Source: UBA10205 sp035289625 (GTDB lineage Archaea; Iainarchaeota; Iainarchaeia; Iainarchaeales; Iainarchaeaceae). From it: a stretch of DNA of 31,687 bases. The position numbers and the translations under genes were made by a program. The stretch covers positions 1 to 31,687 of the forward strand of contig DATDWP010000022.1 in assembly GCA_035289625.1 (NCBI GenBank). The letters run 5' to 3'. This document shows, piece by piece, positions 14,414-21,858 of this stretch. Position 1 is the first letter of the stretch, and every line of letters begins with the position of its first letter. The notes under the pieces were generated by a model. It was not told the origin of the DNA and made no database searches. It saw only the letters and a list, made by a program, of their open reading frames with translations.

Positions 14414-15733
14414 TTACTCGCTCTCCTGTGCCTGTATTTCGCTAGCTCCGTTGCGTTCGCTGCCGACAACTAGTATTGAAAGTGAAACAGATTCGCCCGC
14501 AGAATGTTCCGGTTTTACAAATGCCTCAAATGAGCCTGAGGGAATTGGAATTGAAATATTTGAATCTGAAATGAAGATATAGGGAGTGCTGATGATTGCT
14601 TTTTGCAACACTTCAATTTCGAGTTGGTGTTTTGATTCTAGCCCATTTAGTAAGGAGAGAAATTCCTGCTTACCGTTTGCATATTCCATTTTTCCTTGAA
14701 GAACCTGCTGCGGGTCTTCAATTGATTCTACCTCAAAACCTAGTGAATCAAGTTCTGAGCGCAATGAAGTTTTGAATTCATTATAATCCCCGCTTGAATC
14801 AAATTCAACAAGGGCAAAATTTTGGTCAAGTGAAATTGAAAATGAATTCACCCCGGAAAACCCCGCGAAGAATGTATTTATATCCTGCTCAAAAATCCTT
14901 TCTGGATCTGCAAATATTATTTTTGTTTGAGCGCTAGCAGCAGCTATTTCAAATGTGCCAGAAGGGTCTTTTGTTAGAAGTTCTGATTTGATTGATTCTA
15001 GTGATGAATTGGAAGTAATGGGCACAAAGGAGCGCAAAAAGAATTCATTTTCAAGTGAGGAAATCTGAAGGTCTGCGCCTGCAAAATAGATCTGCTCAGA
15101 GGAAGTTAGGTTTTGCTCTTCAAATGCTACCGAATTTGAAAGGTTATTTGCAAAGAACTCTGCCTGTATTGTAATGGTCACATTATCGTCTTTTTGGGTT
15201 GTGCTGTTTACAAATGCCTGCACCTGCGAATTTGCAAAGCTATATTTTTGTGTAAGGCCAAGGTCGGCATTTGAAAATTCAATTTCCTGCGCAGTTGCAA
15301 TGAGAGCTTGCAGATACATTTTCACATTTGAAAGCGTATTTATTTTTTTAATAGAGTCAACTGCTTCTCTTGCAGATTCTGCTGAGGAAAACCTTATTTC
15401 GCTGCGAAAGTTAGAACTAGGGTCGCCAATACTTACAAATTGCGAATTATTAACACTTAAAACCCCTTCTACTTGGTAGAGTTTTGAATCAATTGCACTA
15501 GCATCAGATTCAGTTGTGTAAGCAATAAGAACTGCTGTCGGGAAAACTTGCAATACGCTGCCCTGCACAGCGCTTGCGCTGTAGGTGATTGTAGTGGGCG
15601 CAACACTTGATGATGGAACACTTGGGAGTGGGGCAGAATTGCTGCTATCGGTGTAGGAAATTATCCCAAGAATTGAACCTACCATTATTACTGCAATGAA
15701 TAAGCTGAATACTTGTTGTTTTGAAAATCCCAT
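14414..15733 (-). CDS. Membrane-anchored extracytoplasmic protein, unknown
   Basis: The 439-residue product begins with a short cytoplasmic stub and one membrane segment (QQVFSLFIAVIMVGSILGII), then a Ser/Pro-rich linker (SAPLPSVPSSSVAP) and about 370 residues of Ser/Asn/Glu-rich outer domain with many N-glycosylation-type NxS/T sites. No catalytic motif is evident. Repeated patterns (a strand followed by SLxxIKxEL or FKxSLRSEL) suggest two or three small alpha/beta modules. The protein resembles uncharacterised surface proteins of DPANN archaea. The 105-residue gene follows after 4 nt. Confidence 0.75.
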   Translation of the reverse strand: MGFSKQQVFSLFIAVIMVGSILGIISYTDSSNSAPLPSVPSSSVAPTTITYSASAVQGSVLQVFPTAVLIAYTTESDASAIDSKLYQVEGVLSVNNSQFVSIGDPSSNFRSEIRFSSAESAREAVDSIKKINTLSNVKMYLQALIATAQEIEFSNADLGLTQKYSFANSQVQAFVNSTTQKDDNVTITIQAEFFANNLSNSVAFEEQNLTSSEQIYFAGADLQISSLENEFFLRSFVPITSNSSLESIKSELLTKDPSGTFEIAAASAQTKIIFADPERIFEQDINTFFAGFSGVNSFSISLDQNFALVEFDSSGDYNEFKTSLRSELDSLGFEVESIEDPQQVLQGKMEYANGKQEFLSLLNGLESKHQLEIEVLQKAIISTPYIFISDSNISIPIPSGSFEAFVKPEHSAGESVSLSILVVGSERNGASEIQAQESE

Positions 15734-15803
15734 TTAATCACTACCTTTAAAAATCATCCATCGGGGAATTATTTGAAGTTTAACATAAATGCAAGTAAAA
15801 ATG

Positions 15804-15811
15804 CTTATAAA
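15804..15811 (+). promoter_or_regulatory. TATA box of the FKBP gene
   Basis: CTTATAAA is centred 24-25 nt before the ATG at 15832. A GGTGA at 15823-15827 lies at the right distance for a ribosome site, so translation might use it despite the very short leader. Confidence 0.55.
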
Positions 15812-15831
15812 GTAGATTTTTTGGTGAACTT

Positions 15832-16539
15832 ATGGACAAAAAAAGCGTTGCGCTAATAGAATTTACGGGAAAGGAAGTGGCAACACAAAAAGTGTTTGAT
15901 ACAACCTCGCAAAAAGAGGCAGAAGAGAACGGGTTCTATCGCGAAAATGCTGTATTTGGGCCAATCCCTGTAATTGTTGGGCATGGGGATGTTTTGCCTG
16001 GCCTAGATGATGCGCTTTTGGAAATGAAAGAGGGAGAATCAAGAAATCTAAAACTGAGCGCTGCAAAAGGCTTTGGGGAGAGGAAAAAAGAGCTTGTTGT
16101 AATTGTCCCGCTCCAAGAGTTCCATAAAAGAAATATTAAACCAGGACCGGGGCTTGTAGTTGATTTAAACGGCCAGTACGGCAAAGTGCAGACAGTTTCT
16201 GGCGGAAGGGTGAGGGTTGATATGAATTCAGACCTTGCAGGAAAGGAAGTTGAGTACGAATTGAAAGTTGTGCGCGAAATAACAAAACCGGAAGAGAAAG
16301 CGCAGCTAATCACTGAAAAATTTTTCCCGCTAAAAGAAAAAGCGCAGACAAAATTGCAAGGCGAGGACCTAAAAGTGAAGCTTCCAAAAGAACTTGCAAA
16401 AAATGTTGCCCCATTTGTTGGAGCATTTACAAAAGTTGTGCGCGAAGTTGTCCCGCAGATAAAAAAAGTTGAGGTTGTCGAAGAATTTGATGACGCAGCA
16501 GGCAAGCAAGAGAAATCTGAAAAGAAAAGCAAGAAATAG
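15832..16539 (+). CDS. FKBP-type peptidyl-prolyl isomerase, SlyD-like
   Basis: This enzyme speeds cis-trans isomerisation of proline bonds and acts as a folding chaperone. The 235-residue product starts with the FKBP half-domain (SVALIEFTGKEVATQKVFDT), then the hallmark VIVGHGDVLPGLDDALLEMK and GESRNLKLSAAKGFGERKKE. The inserted flap domain follows (VPLQEFHKRNIKPGPGLVVD, then GRVRVDMNSDLAGKEVEYEL). A C-terminal extension of about 80 residues rich in Lys/Glu follows (ITEKFFPLKEKAQTKLQGED) and ends in EKSEKKSKK. Long archaeal FKBPs share this layout. There is no membrane segment, so it is cytoplasmic. Confidence 0.93.
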   Translation: MDKKSVALIEFTGKEVATQKVFDTTSQKEAEENGFYRENAVFGPIPVIVGHGDVLPGLDDALLEMKEGESRNLKLSAAKGFGERKKELVVIVPLQEFHKRNIKPGPGLVVDLNGQYGKVQTVSGGRVRVDMNSDLAGKEVEYELKVVREITKPEEKAQLITEKFFPLKEKAQTKLQGEDLKVKLPKELAKNVAPFVGAFTKVVREVVPQIKKVEVVEEFDDAAGKQEKSEKKSKK

Positions 16540-16596
16540 AAACTCCGTGCCTTTTTGTATTGTTGGATTTTAAATTCAGAAAAAGGAGTCAAGTCT

Positions 16597-16754
16597 ATGG
16601 CGCGTGAAAAATCATTGTTCGTAGAATTCTTCGGGACTACCCGGCAATCAGGGTAATAGATTTTCTTTTGGAAAATGATATTTTCGATTACTCGAAAAAG
16701 GCCATCCGCAAATCAATGGAAAGAGTTGGCAAGAAAGTTGCTGCGTATGCGTAA
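16597..16754 (+). pseudogene. Broken winged-helix regulator gene (frameshifted)
   Basis: An ATG at 16597, after a ribosome site AAAGGAGTC, opens the frame MAREKSLFVEFFGTTRQSG, which stops at 16654. Shifting frame at 16653 gives VIDFLLENDIFDYSKKAIRK and then SMERVGKKVAAYA, stopping at 16752. Joined, this matches the start of a common archaeal winged-helix regulator family (FFGdTPxxrVIDFLLENdiFDYSKkdIa). The expected helix-turn-helix after DYSKK is replaced by unrelated residues, so the gene is both frameshifted and truncated. It lies in a gap of about 520 bp between FKBP and the proteasome gene. Confidence 0.65.
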
Positions 16755-16778
16755 AATCCAACAATGCAGTTGTTATTT

Positions 16779-16943
16779 ATGGGCACTAAAACTATAACTA
16801 GCAAACGCCCCCTTACTGATTTTGCAGGCATTTTGTCTGGAAAAAGTGCAGTGAATCTAGAAAAATCTGTGGCAAATGCAAGGCGCGAGATGGATGCACG
16901 GGCTAAACGAGCGGAAAAAGACCTAAAAGTCGAAAAATATTAG
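16779..16943 (+). CDS. Orphan antitoxin-like small ORF
   Basis: The 54-residue product reads MGTKTITSKRPLTDFAGILS, then SGKSAVNLEKSVANARREMD and a basic helix AKRAEKDLKVEKY. This resembles the toxin-binding C-terminal half of VapB-type antitoxins (a short 'l.dFAGi...' segment followed by LEe.v...R.em..R). No DNA-binding part and no PIN-domain toxin are next to it. The frame could start at the ATG at 16764. No clear ribosome site or TATA box is visible. It may be a decayed remnant or a stand-alone antitoxin. Confidence 0.4.
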   Translation: MGTKTITSKRPLTDFAGILSGKSAVNLEKSVANARREMDARAKRAEKDLKVEKY

Positions 16944-16956
16944 GCCGAACAAAGAG

Positions 16957-16970
16957 TCGCCTTAAGGCGA
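16957..16970. repeat. 14-bp perfect palindrome upstream of the proteasome gene
   Basis: TCGCCTTAAGGCGA is a perfect palindrome just after the antitoxin-like ORF. It may be a regulator binding site or part of a short terminator hairpin. Confidence 0.45.
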
Positions 16971-16995
16971 GGTAGTGAGTACCACACCCTTTACT

Positions 16996-17011
16996 AACCT
17001 TTTTAAAGGTT
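16996..17011 (+). promoter_or_regulatory. Palindromic TATA region of the proteasome beta gene
   Basis: AACCTTT-TT-AAAGGTT is a perfect inverted repeat containing the TATA-like TTTTTAAA (17000-17007). This would give a leader of about 36 nt that includes the GGGG ribosome site. A repressor bound here would cover the TATA box. Confidence 0.45.
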
Positions 17012-17064
17012 TGGTAGCCTGATTGTTTTAGGTTCAAATACTAATTATTTTATGGGGTTTTTTG

Positions 17065-17703
17065 ATGGGAGATCTAAAAACAGGGACAACTACAGTTGGA
17101 TTGATTTACGAGAGCGGCATAGTTCTTGCCGCAGATAAGAGGGCTTCAATGGGCCATATTGCCTATGAGGACGAATCTGAAAAAATTTACAAAATAAATC
17201 AGGGCCTTGCAGTTACAAATGCCGGGGACGTTGGCGATAGCCTTACTATTATTAGGTTTTTAAAAAGCCACTCAAAGCTCTATGAACTTGAGAGGAATGA
17301 GAGAATGACCGCGCGCGCTGCCGCTACATTTTTATCAAATATTTTGAATGGGAATAGGTACTACCCATATATTGTGCAGCTTGTAATTGGCGGGTTTAAT
17401 GGCAAAGCAGAACTATTCGATTTGACCCCAATGGGCGCAATACTTGAGCGCGATAAGTATGCTGTTAGCGGATCTGGAACTGAACCGGCACTAGCAACCC
17501 TTGATAATGGATACAGAAGGGCAATGAGTGAAAAGGATGCAGTGACTCTTGCAGTGCGCGCAATTGAAGCCGCAAAAAAGAGGGACATTTATTCCGGGGG
17601 AATAGGAGCAACTGTTTTTGTAATAGATGCAAAAGGAGTAAGGGAATTGCCAAAAGCGCAGGTTGAAAAAATAGCAAAAGAAGTGGCCCCCCAGAGCATG
17701 TAA
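17065..17703 (+). CDS. psmB: Proteasome beta subunit
   Basis: This is the catalytic subunit of the archaeal 20S proteasome. The 212-residue product has a seven-residue propeptide (MGDLKTG) and matures by cleavage before Thr8. The active-site set is present: TTTVG at the mature N-terminus, Asp24 in LAADKRAS (mature Asp17), Lys40 in EKIYKI (mature Lys33), and the SGSGTEPA region (17464-17490). An in-frame TTG at 17062 gives one extra residue; the ATG at 17065 is chosen because TATGGGG precedes it at a suitable distance. The alpha subunit is not in this window. The next gene is the FttA nuclease, 64 nt downstream. Confidence 0.95.
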   Translation: MGDLKTGTTTVGLIYESGIVLAADKRASMGHIAYEDESEKIYKINQGLAVTNAGDVGDSLTIIRFLKSHSKLYELERNERMTARAAATFLSNILNGNRYYPYIVQLVIGGFNGKAELFDLTPMGAILERDKYAVSGSGTEPALATLDNGYRRAMSEKDAVTLAVRAIEAAKKRDIYSGGIGATVFVIDAKGVRELPKAQVEKIAKEVAPQSM

Positions 17704-17767
17704 AAATTTGGAAAATTAGTTTTTGGAATTTGTCGAATTTTTTAGAAAACTTTTAAGTGATAAGTAG

Positions 17768-19666
17768 ATGGAATACCTAAAAGAAGTCAAGGAAACAATA
17801 TCTGCAATTGTCCCAAAGGAAGCTGAAGTGACAACAGTTGACCTGGAAGGGCCTGAGATTGCGATCTATACAAAAAATCCCAAAATGTTCCACGATAATG
17901 AGGATTATGTTCGCGGGATTGCACATCAATTAAAAAAGAAGGTGAATGTGCGCTGCGACAAATCACTCCTAATGGAAGAGAAGAGCGCAAAGGAAAAAAT
18001 CCTGCAAATAGTTCCTGCGGATGCAAAAATTTCCGATATTCAATTCACCGAAGTTTTTTCCGAAGTTGTAATTGAAGCGCTAAAACCCGGGCTTGTAATA
18101 GGAAAAGGGGGAGTTACTAGTAAGCAAATAATTTTAGAAACCGGTTGGACCCCAAAAATTTTGCGCGCCCCGACAGCCCCTAGTGAAATACTAAAAGGCT
18201 TGCGCCACCACGTCGTAAAATACGCATCTGAGAGAAAGAAGATTTTGCAAGAAACTGCAAAAAAAATTTATTCTGAAAAAGCACAGCCAAGCTGGATTAG
18301 GTTGACGCCTCTTGGTGGATTTAGGCAAGTTGGAAGAAGCTGCATAATGGTTGAAACCCGCAAGACAAAAATACTGATGGATTGCGGAATAAATGTTGCA
18401 GCGCAAAACCCGGAGGACGCATTTCCGCACCTTGATGCTATCAGGTTCCCAATGACAGAGCTTGATGCAATAGTACTATCACACGCGCACATGGACCACA
18501 TTGGATTTATCCCCTACCTTTTCAAATTAGGTTATAGGGGCCCTGTGTATTGCACAGAACCGACAAGGGACCTTGGGGCTCTTTTGCTTTTTGATTATAT
18601 TGAAATAATGGCAAAGGACAACAAGGAAGCGCCATATAGCGAGCGCGATGTAAAAGAGATGCTAAAATACTGTATTGTACGGGACTATCGTGAAGTTACT
18701 GATATTGCCCCTGATATGAGGCTAACGTTCCACAACGCAGCGCACATTTTAGGAAGCGCATCAGTGCACCTCCACATAGGGGAAGGGGCGCATAATTTGG
18801 TATATTCAGCAGACATCAAATACGGTTTTACAAGGCTCTTTAACAATGTCGACATAAATTATCCGCGCATTGAAACCTTAATTGTTGAGAGCACCTATGG
18901 GGCAAAAGAGGATGTGCAAACTCCGCGCGAGGAAACTGAGGCTAGATTTTTGAAAGTAGTACAAGAGACCGTAAATCAGGGCGGCTCTATATTAATACCT
19001 GTTTTTGCGGTTGGAAGGGCGCAAGAACTACAACTTGTAATTGAAAACTTTTACAGAAAAGGCCTAATTGACCAAGACGTCAAGGTCTATATTGACGGAA
19101 TGACAAAAGAGAGTTCTGCAATCCATACAGCATACCCTGAGTATTTGCGAAATGCGGTGCAAAAGAGGGTTTTGCAAAATGATTCTCCATTCACTTCAGA
19201 TATTTTCCAGGTAGCAAGGCCTGAGGACCGCGACGGGATTGCAAAAAACGGGAAAGCAATAATTCTTGCTTCTAGCGGAATGCTAACCGGCGGAGCTAGT
19301 GTTCAATACTTCTACCGCCTGGCGGAAAACCCGATCAATACAATTGCATTTGTCGGATATAACGGAGAGGGAAGCTTGGGAAGGAAAGTGCAAAGCGGAA
19401 TTAAGAGCATACCACTAACAGATAATGATGGCAGGACAAGAAAACTCAACATCAATTTGCGCGTGGAAACCTTTGATGGTTTTTCCGGGCACTCGGATAG
19501 GCCGCAGCTTGTTGCGTATGTGCGCAACCTTAAGCCAAAGCCGAAAAGAATACTGACAGATCACGGCGAAGCTTCCAAATGCGTTGAACTTTCGCGCTAT
19601 TTTAGCGCAAAATTTGGGATAAGCTCCCAATCACTGCGAAACCTTGACAGCTTGCGGCTCAAGTAA
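17768..19666 (+). CDS. fttA: Beta-CASP ribonuclease aCPSF1 / FttA transcription termination factor
   Basis: This enzyme cleaves the transcript and ends transcription in archaea, as CPSF73 does in eukaryotes. The 632-residue product has two KH RNA-binding modules at the N-terminus, the second with GKGG (112-115). Then come the metallo-beta-lactamase core with HAHMDH (239-244) and the beta-CASP region, with SSGMLTGG and FDGFSGHSDRPQL near the end. The length is normal for archaeal aCPSF1. GTGAT lies 7 nt before the ATG. It is probably cotranscribed with psmB. All metal ligands I can identify are intact. Confidence 0.96.
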   Translation: MEYLKEVKETISAIVPKEAEVTTVDLEGPEIAIYTKNPKMFHDNEDYVRGIAHQLKKKVNVRCDKSLLMEEKSAKEKILQIVPADAKISDIQFTEVFSEVVIEALKPGLVIGKGGVTSKQIILETGWTPKILRAPTAPSEILKGLRHHVVKYASERKKILQETAKKIYSEKAQPSWIRLTPLGGFRQVGRSCIMVETRKTKILMDCGINVAAQNPEDAFPHLDAIRFPMTELDAIVLSHAHMDHIGFIPYLFKLGYRGPVYCTEPTRDLGALLLFDYIEIMAKDNKEAPYSERDVKEMLKYCIVRDYREVTDIAPDMRLTFHNAAHILGSASVHLHIGEGAHNLVYSADIKYGFTRLFNNVDINYPRIETLIVESTYGAKEDVQTPREETEARFLKVVQETVNQGGSILIPVFAVGRAQELQLVIENFYRKGLIDQDVKVYIDGMTKESSAIHTAYPEYLRNAVQKRVLQNDSPFTSDIFQVARPEDRDGIAKNGKAIILASSGMLTGGASVQYFYRLAENPINTIAFVGYNGEGSLGRKVQSGIKSIPLTDNDGRTRKLNINLRVETFDGFSGHSDRPQLVAYVRNLKPKPKRILTDHGEASKCVELSRYFSAKFGISSQSLRNLDSLRLK

Positions 19667-19705
19667 GATTTTATAGTATTTTGAGCTAAGGTAAATTTAG
19701 TAATC

Positions 19706-19729
19706 TTTTTATACTATAGCAGCCTATAG
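19706..19729 (+). promoter_or_regulatory. Promoter and operator-like repeats of the RelBE module
   Basis: The TATA box TTTTTATA (19706-19713) is centred 26-27 nt before the antitoxin ATG, so the transcript is leaderless. Two copies of the self-complementary hexamer CTATAG (19714-19719 and 19724-19729), separated by 4 nt, sit between the TATA box and the transcript start. They are a likely site for autorepression. Confidence 0.5.
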
Positions 19730-19735
19730 ATTGCT

Positions 19736-19954
19736 ATGGTCACTACTATTCAAATTAGCGAAAAGCTCAAAAAAAAACTTGAATTGAGAAAGAGTGTAAA
19801 AAAAGAGAGTTATGAGGATGTTATCTGGGATTTACTAGAAGATACAGGCGAACTTTCCGAACAAACAAAAAAAGACCTCTATGAAGCAAGAAAAGAAGTA
19901 GAAGAGGGCAAAGTGAAAACCCTTGAAGAAGTTAAAAAAGAGCTGGGGCTTTAA
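19736..19954 (+). CDS. RelB/VapB-like antitoxin
   Basis: The 72-residue product has a short N-terminal DNA-binding strand (MVTTIQISEKLKKKLELRKS), followed by SYEDVIWDLLED and a charged helix that ends in EVEEGKVKTLEEVKKELG, the toxin-wrapping tail seen in archaeal RelB-type antitoxins. Its stop is directly followed by the ATG of the toxin gene with no gap, so the two are coupled. Confidence 0.85.
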   Translation: MVTTIQISEKLKKKLELRKSVKKESYEDVIWDLLEDTGELSEQTKKDLYEARKEVEEGKVKTLEEVKKELGL

Positions 19955-20206
19955 ATGTATGAAATACTATTTGCCCAAAAAGCCCTAAAGCAGCTACAAA
20001 CACTCGAAAAAAATGTCCAACGCAGAGTAATAGCAGTTCTTGAAAGGGCAAGGATAAGGCCGCAAGATCATTTTGAGAAGTTAGTTGGTGAAAAGGCATA
20101 CAAAATACGAGTGGGCGATTATAGGATTATTGCGGATATAAATCATACTCAGTGCATAGTTCTGGTAATCAAAATAGGCCATAGGAAAAACGTCTACAAC
20201 AAATAG
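19955..20206 (+). CDS. RelE/ParE-family toxin
   Basis: The 83-residue product has the family order: YEILFAQKALKQLQTLEKNV at the start, LVGEKAYKIRVGDYRIIADI in the middle, and VLVIKIGHRKNVYNK at the end. The basic residues used by RelE for mRNA cleavage are plausible (Arg in KIRVGDYRI, Arg/Lys in GHRKNVY). The toxin would cut mRNA on the ribosome (RelE) or act on gyrase (ParE); sequence alone favours the RelE type. The length is complete and nothing is degraded. Confidence 0.88.
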   Translation: MYEILFAQKALKQLQTLEKNVQRRVIAVLERARIRPQDHFEKLVGEKAYKIRVGDYRIIADINHTQCIVLVIKIGHRKNVYNK

Positions 20207-20362
20207 AACTAAATTTATTTTCTTTCTCTAAAATTCTTTTAGCATAAAATCTTGGGCCGATTTGAAGGCAAATTCCCGGACGAATTGCCCGTATACATAA
20301 CCGCAATTTTACCACCATTTTTTCCCAAAAAAATTTTCAGAAAAAAACACCATATACATAAG

Positions 20363-20389
20363 AAAAAAGGGCGTAAAAGGCTCTTTTTT
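20363..20389. terminator. A-tract/T-tract hairpin, terminator-like
   Basis: AAAAAAGGGC (20363-20372) pairs with GCTCTTTTTT (20380-20389) over 10 bp with one G-T wobble and a 7-nt loop. The T-run on either strand would suit a bidirectional terminator. Confidence 0.45.
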
Positions 20390-20419
20390 CCAAATAACTG
20401 AACAAGATTACTTATTTGG
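20390..20419. repeat. 8-bp inverted repeat CCAAATAA / TTATTTGG
   Basis: Arms lie at 20390-20397 and 20412-20419 with a 14-nt spacer. It sits just upstream of the TATA-like TTTATA at 20461 and may be a regulator site for the small gene at 20509, or part of an RNA structure. Confidence 0.35.
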
Positions 20420-20508
20420 AGCAACGGAGCTCTATTAAACCCCCGCTGGACAGAAAAGTATTTATACCACTTGGGTTATATTCTCTGCGTTTTCAAGCAC
20501 GTGATTTT

Positions 20509-20637
20509 ATGTCAGCTAGCGCAATGCAAAATAGACAAGAACGAACCGCTAAACTGATAGAGTGCTTGGAAGATGGCGGCAAGAGGCTCAAAGACGAAGA
20601 TATCGGCTTAAACAAGCGTTATACTAAATCCTTGTAA
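20509..20637 (+). CDS. 42-residue small ORF
   Basis: The ORF encodes MSASAMQNRQERTAKLIECL, then a charged stretch with EDGGKRLKDEDIGLNKRYTKS. The ATG follows GTGAT at a 4-nt spacing, and TTTATA at 20461-20466 would give a leader of about 20 nt. It is soluble and helical; there is no recognised family. The frame stays open upstream to a TTG at 20416, but that region includes the promoter, so the short form is preferred. Confidence 0.4.
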   Translation: MSASAMQNRQERTAKLIECLEDGGKRLKDEDIGLNKRYTKSL

Positions 20638-20711
20638 GCTTAAACTTTGTTCACCCCTTCTTCTCTTGCCGCTACTAATAATTTTAAACTTGAGAATGCT
20701 ATTTCTGTTGA

Positions 20712-21320
20712 ATGGAAAACGAACCACTTATTATTGGAGTGTGCCACAAGGCAATTCAACTAACTCCAAAACAACTCCGTAAATACTCACTTAGACTAGA
20801 GCAAATCTTTGAAAATGCCAAAGGCAAAAGACGCCTCTTTGTAGAAATGGCTCCACACATTCTTGAAAGTTACAAAATTGGCATCAGCTCGAGAAACAAT
20901 GCTTGGAATGATGGATTTTTTTATAGGAAAATGGGAAATTTTATAGTTGAAAATACCGAGCCTTTTGAGGTGGTGGTTGCTGCAGCACTAAAAAATGGCT
21001 GGAAATTAATTCCTTTAGTGTCTATGAGCCATATATGGCGCCTAGAGAGGATACAACAACCATTGGCATCGGAGTTGAATGCAGCCTATAATGAAATGGA
21101 AAAAGAAGCTGCAGCTATTGTAAGAAAAGCCAAAGCCGACCAAAGAGATGTTATTGTTATGCACCCAAATCACATTTCAGGTTTTTTATCACATTCAAAA
21201 TTTAGCCCCCGCAGTGTTGTTTTTGTGAGCAGGCCTTCTAGAAATATGCTGCCAAAACCAAAAAGTCGACTCAAAAGGCCTTCAAAAATAAGGCAGATTA
21301 GGCATAAACCCAAGATGTAA
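20712..21320 (+). CDS. Unknown protein, possibly TraB/ChaN-like, with basic C-terminus
   Basis: This 202-residue product starts PLIIGVCHKAIQLTPKQLRK, has RLFVEMAPHILESY, then KNGWKLIPLVSMSH, and later DVIVMHPNHISGFLSH. The order (GxxH near the start, FVE, a strand ending IPL, and a late VIV..H motif) is like the TraB/ChaN/EreA type of putative metallo-hydrolase, but I cannot confirm it. The last 35 residues are basic (PKPKSRLKRPSKIRQIRHKP). The TATA-like TTTTAAAC (20682-20689) is centred 26-27 nt before the ATG, which supports a leaderless start. Confidence 0.6.
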   Translation: MENEPLIIGVCHKAIQLTPKQLRKYSLRLEQIFENAKGKRRLFVEMAPHILESYKIGISSRNNAWNDGFFYRKMGNFIVENTEPFEVVVAAALKNGWKLIPLVSMSHIWRLERIQQPLASELNAAYNEMEKEAAAIVRKAKADQRDVIVMHPNHISGFLSHSKFSPRSVVFVSRPSRNMLPKPKSRLKRPSKIRQIRHKPKM

Positions 21321-21358
21321 CTTTGCAGGTTAAATTGCTTTCCTTAGCTAATTTTTCC

Positions 21359-21850
21359 ATGCGCATCGCAATTACAGGAACCCCGGGAGTCGGAAAGACA
21401 GCTGTTGCAAAGCGGCTCTCACAGTTTTACAACTGGACTGTTCTAAATGAAAGGGAATTTGCCCTGCGTGAAGGGATTGGAGAATTTGATAGTGATACAA
21501 ATGAACTAGTAGTGCCTCTTGAAAAGCTGCAAAAGAGCCTCAATAAATTCTTAGCAAAACAGCAAAACGCCATAATTGAGGGGCATTTGATCTGTGAAAT
21601 TAAAGCAAAGTTTGACCTCGTGGTTGTTTTACGACTAAACCCTGAGAGATTGGAGTTTAGATTAGAGCAGCGCGGCTATGGCCCTGAAAAAATCCAGGAC
21701 AATGTTTTTTGCGAAGGGATTGATTACTGCCTCAAGCATGCAAAGAGAAATTACCCAAAAATCAAGGTTTTTGAGCTTGAAAATAGGAAAACTATAAAAG
21801 ACACAACGGATTTAATAATAAGAGAAATAGAAAATTTGATGAAAAAGTGA
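21359..21850 (+). CDS. Adenylate kinase 6 / Fap7-like NTPase
   Basis: AK6/Fap7 enzymes phosphorylate AMP and help late small-subunit ribosome maturation. The 163-residue product starts MRIAITGTPGVGKTAVAKRL, whose Walker A is GTPGVGKT. It continues with NEREFALREGIGEFD, an AIIEGHL strand, and RLNPERLEFRLEQRGYGPEK (the lid region). The frame is open to a TTG at 21323, but the ATG at 21359 begins exactly at the conserved beta-strand, and a TATA-like TTAAATT lies about 26 nt before it. The length fits the family. Its stop overlaps or nearly overlaps the next gene. Confidence 0.88.
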   Translation: MRIAITGTPGVGKTAVAKRLSQFYNWTVLNEREFALREGIGEFDSDTNELVVPLEKLQKSLNKFLAKQQNAIIEGHLICEIKAKFDLVVVLRLNPERLEFRLEQRGYGPEKIQDNVFCEGIDYCLKHAKRNYPKIKVFELENRKTIKDTTDLIIREIENLMKK

Positions 21851-21858
21851 GTGAGAGA

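Larger units (their letters stand above)
20207..20508. other. Non-coding, hairpin-rich gap of about 300 bp
   Basis: No convincing gene is present. The gap holds a stem-loop (GGCAAATTC at 20267-20275 with GAATTGCC at 20282-20289), two copies of TATACATAA (20292-20300, 20353-20361), an A-tract/T-tract hairpin (20363-20389) and an 8-bp inverted repeat (20390-20397 with 20412-20419). A small structured RNA is possible. Confidence 0.4.

Noticed and set aside
15936..16592. Minus-strand open frame of 218 codons opposite the FKBP gene
   Set aside because: It is Ser/Phe/Thr-rich, the usual antisense of Lys/Glu/Val-rich coding; the FKBP gene is certain.
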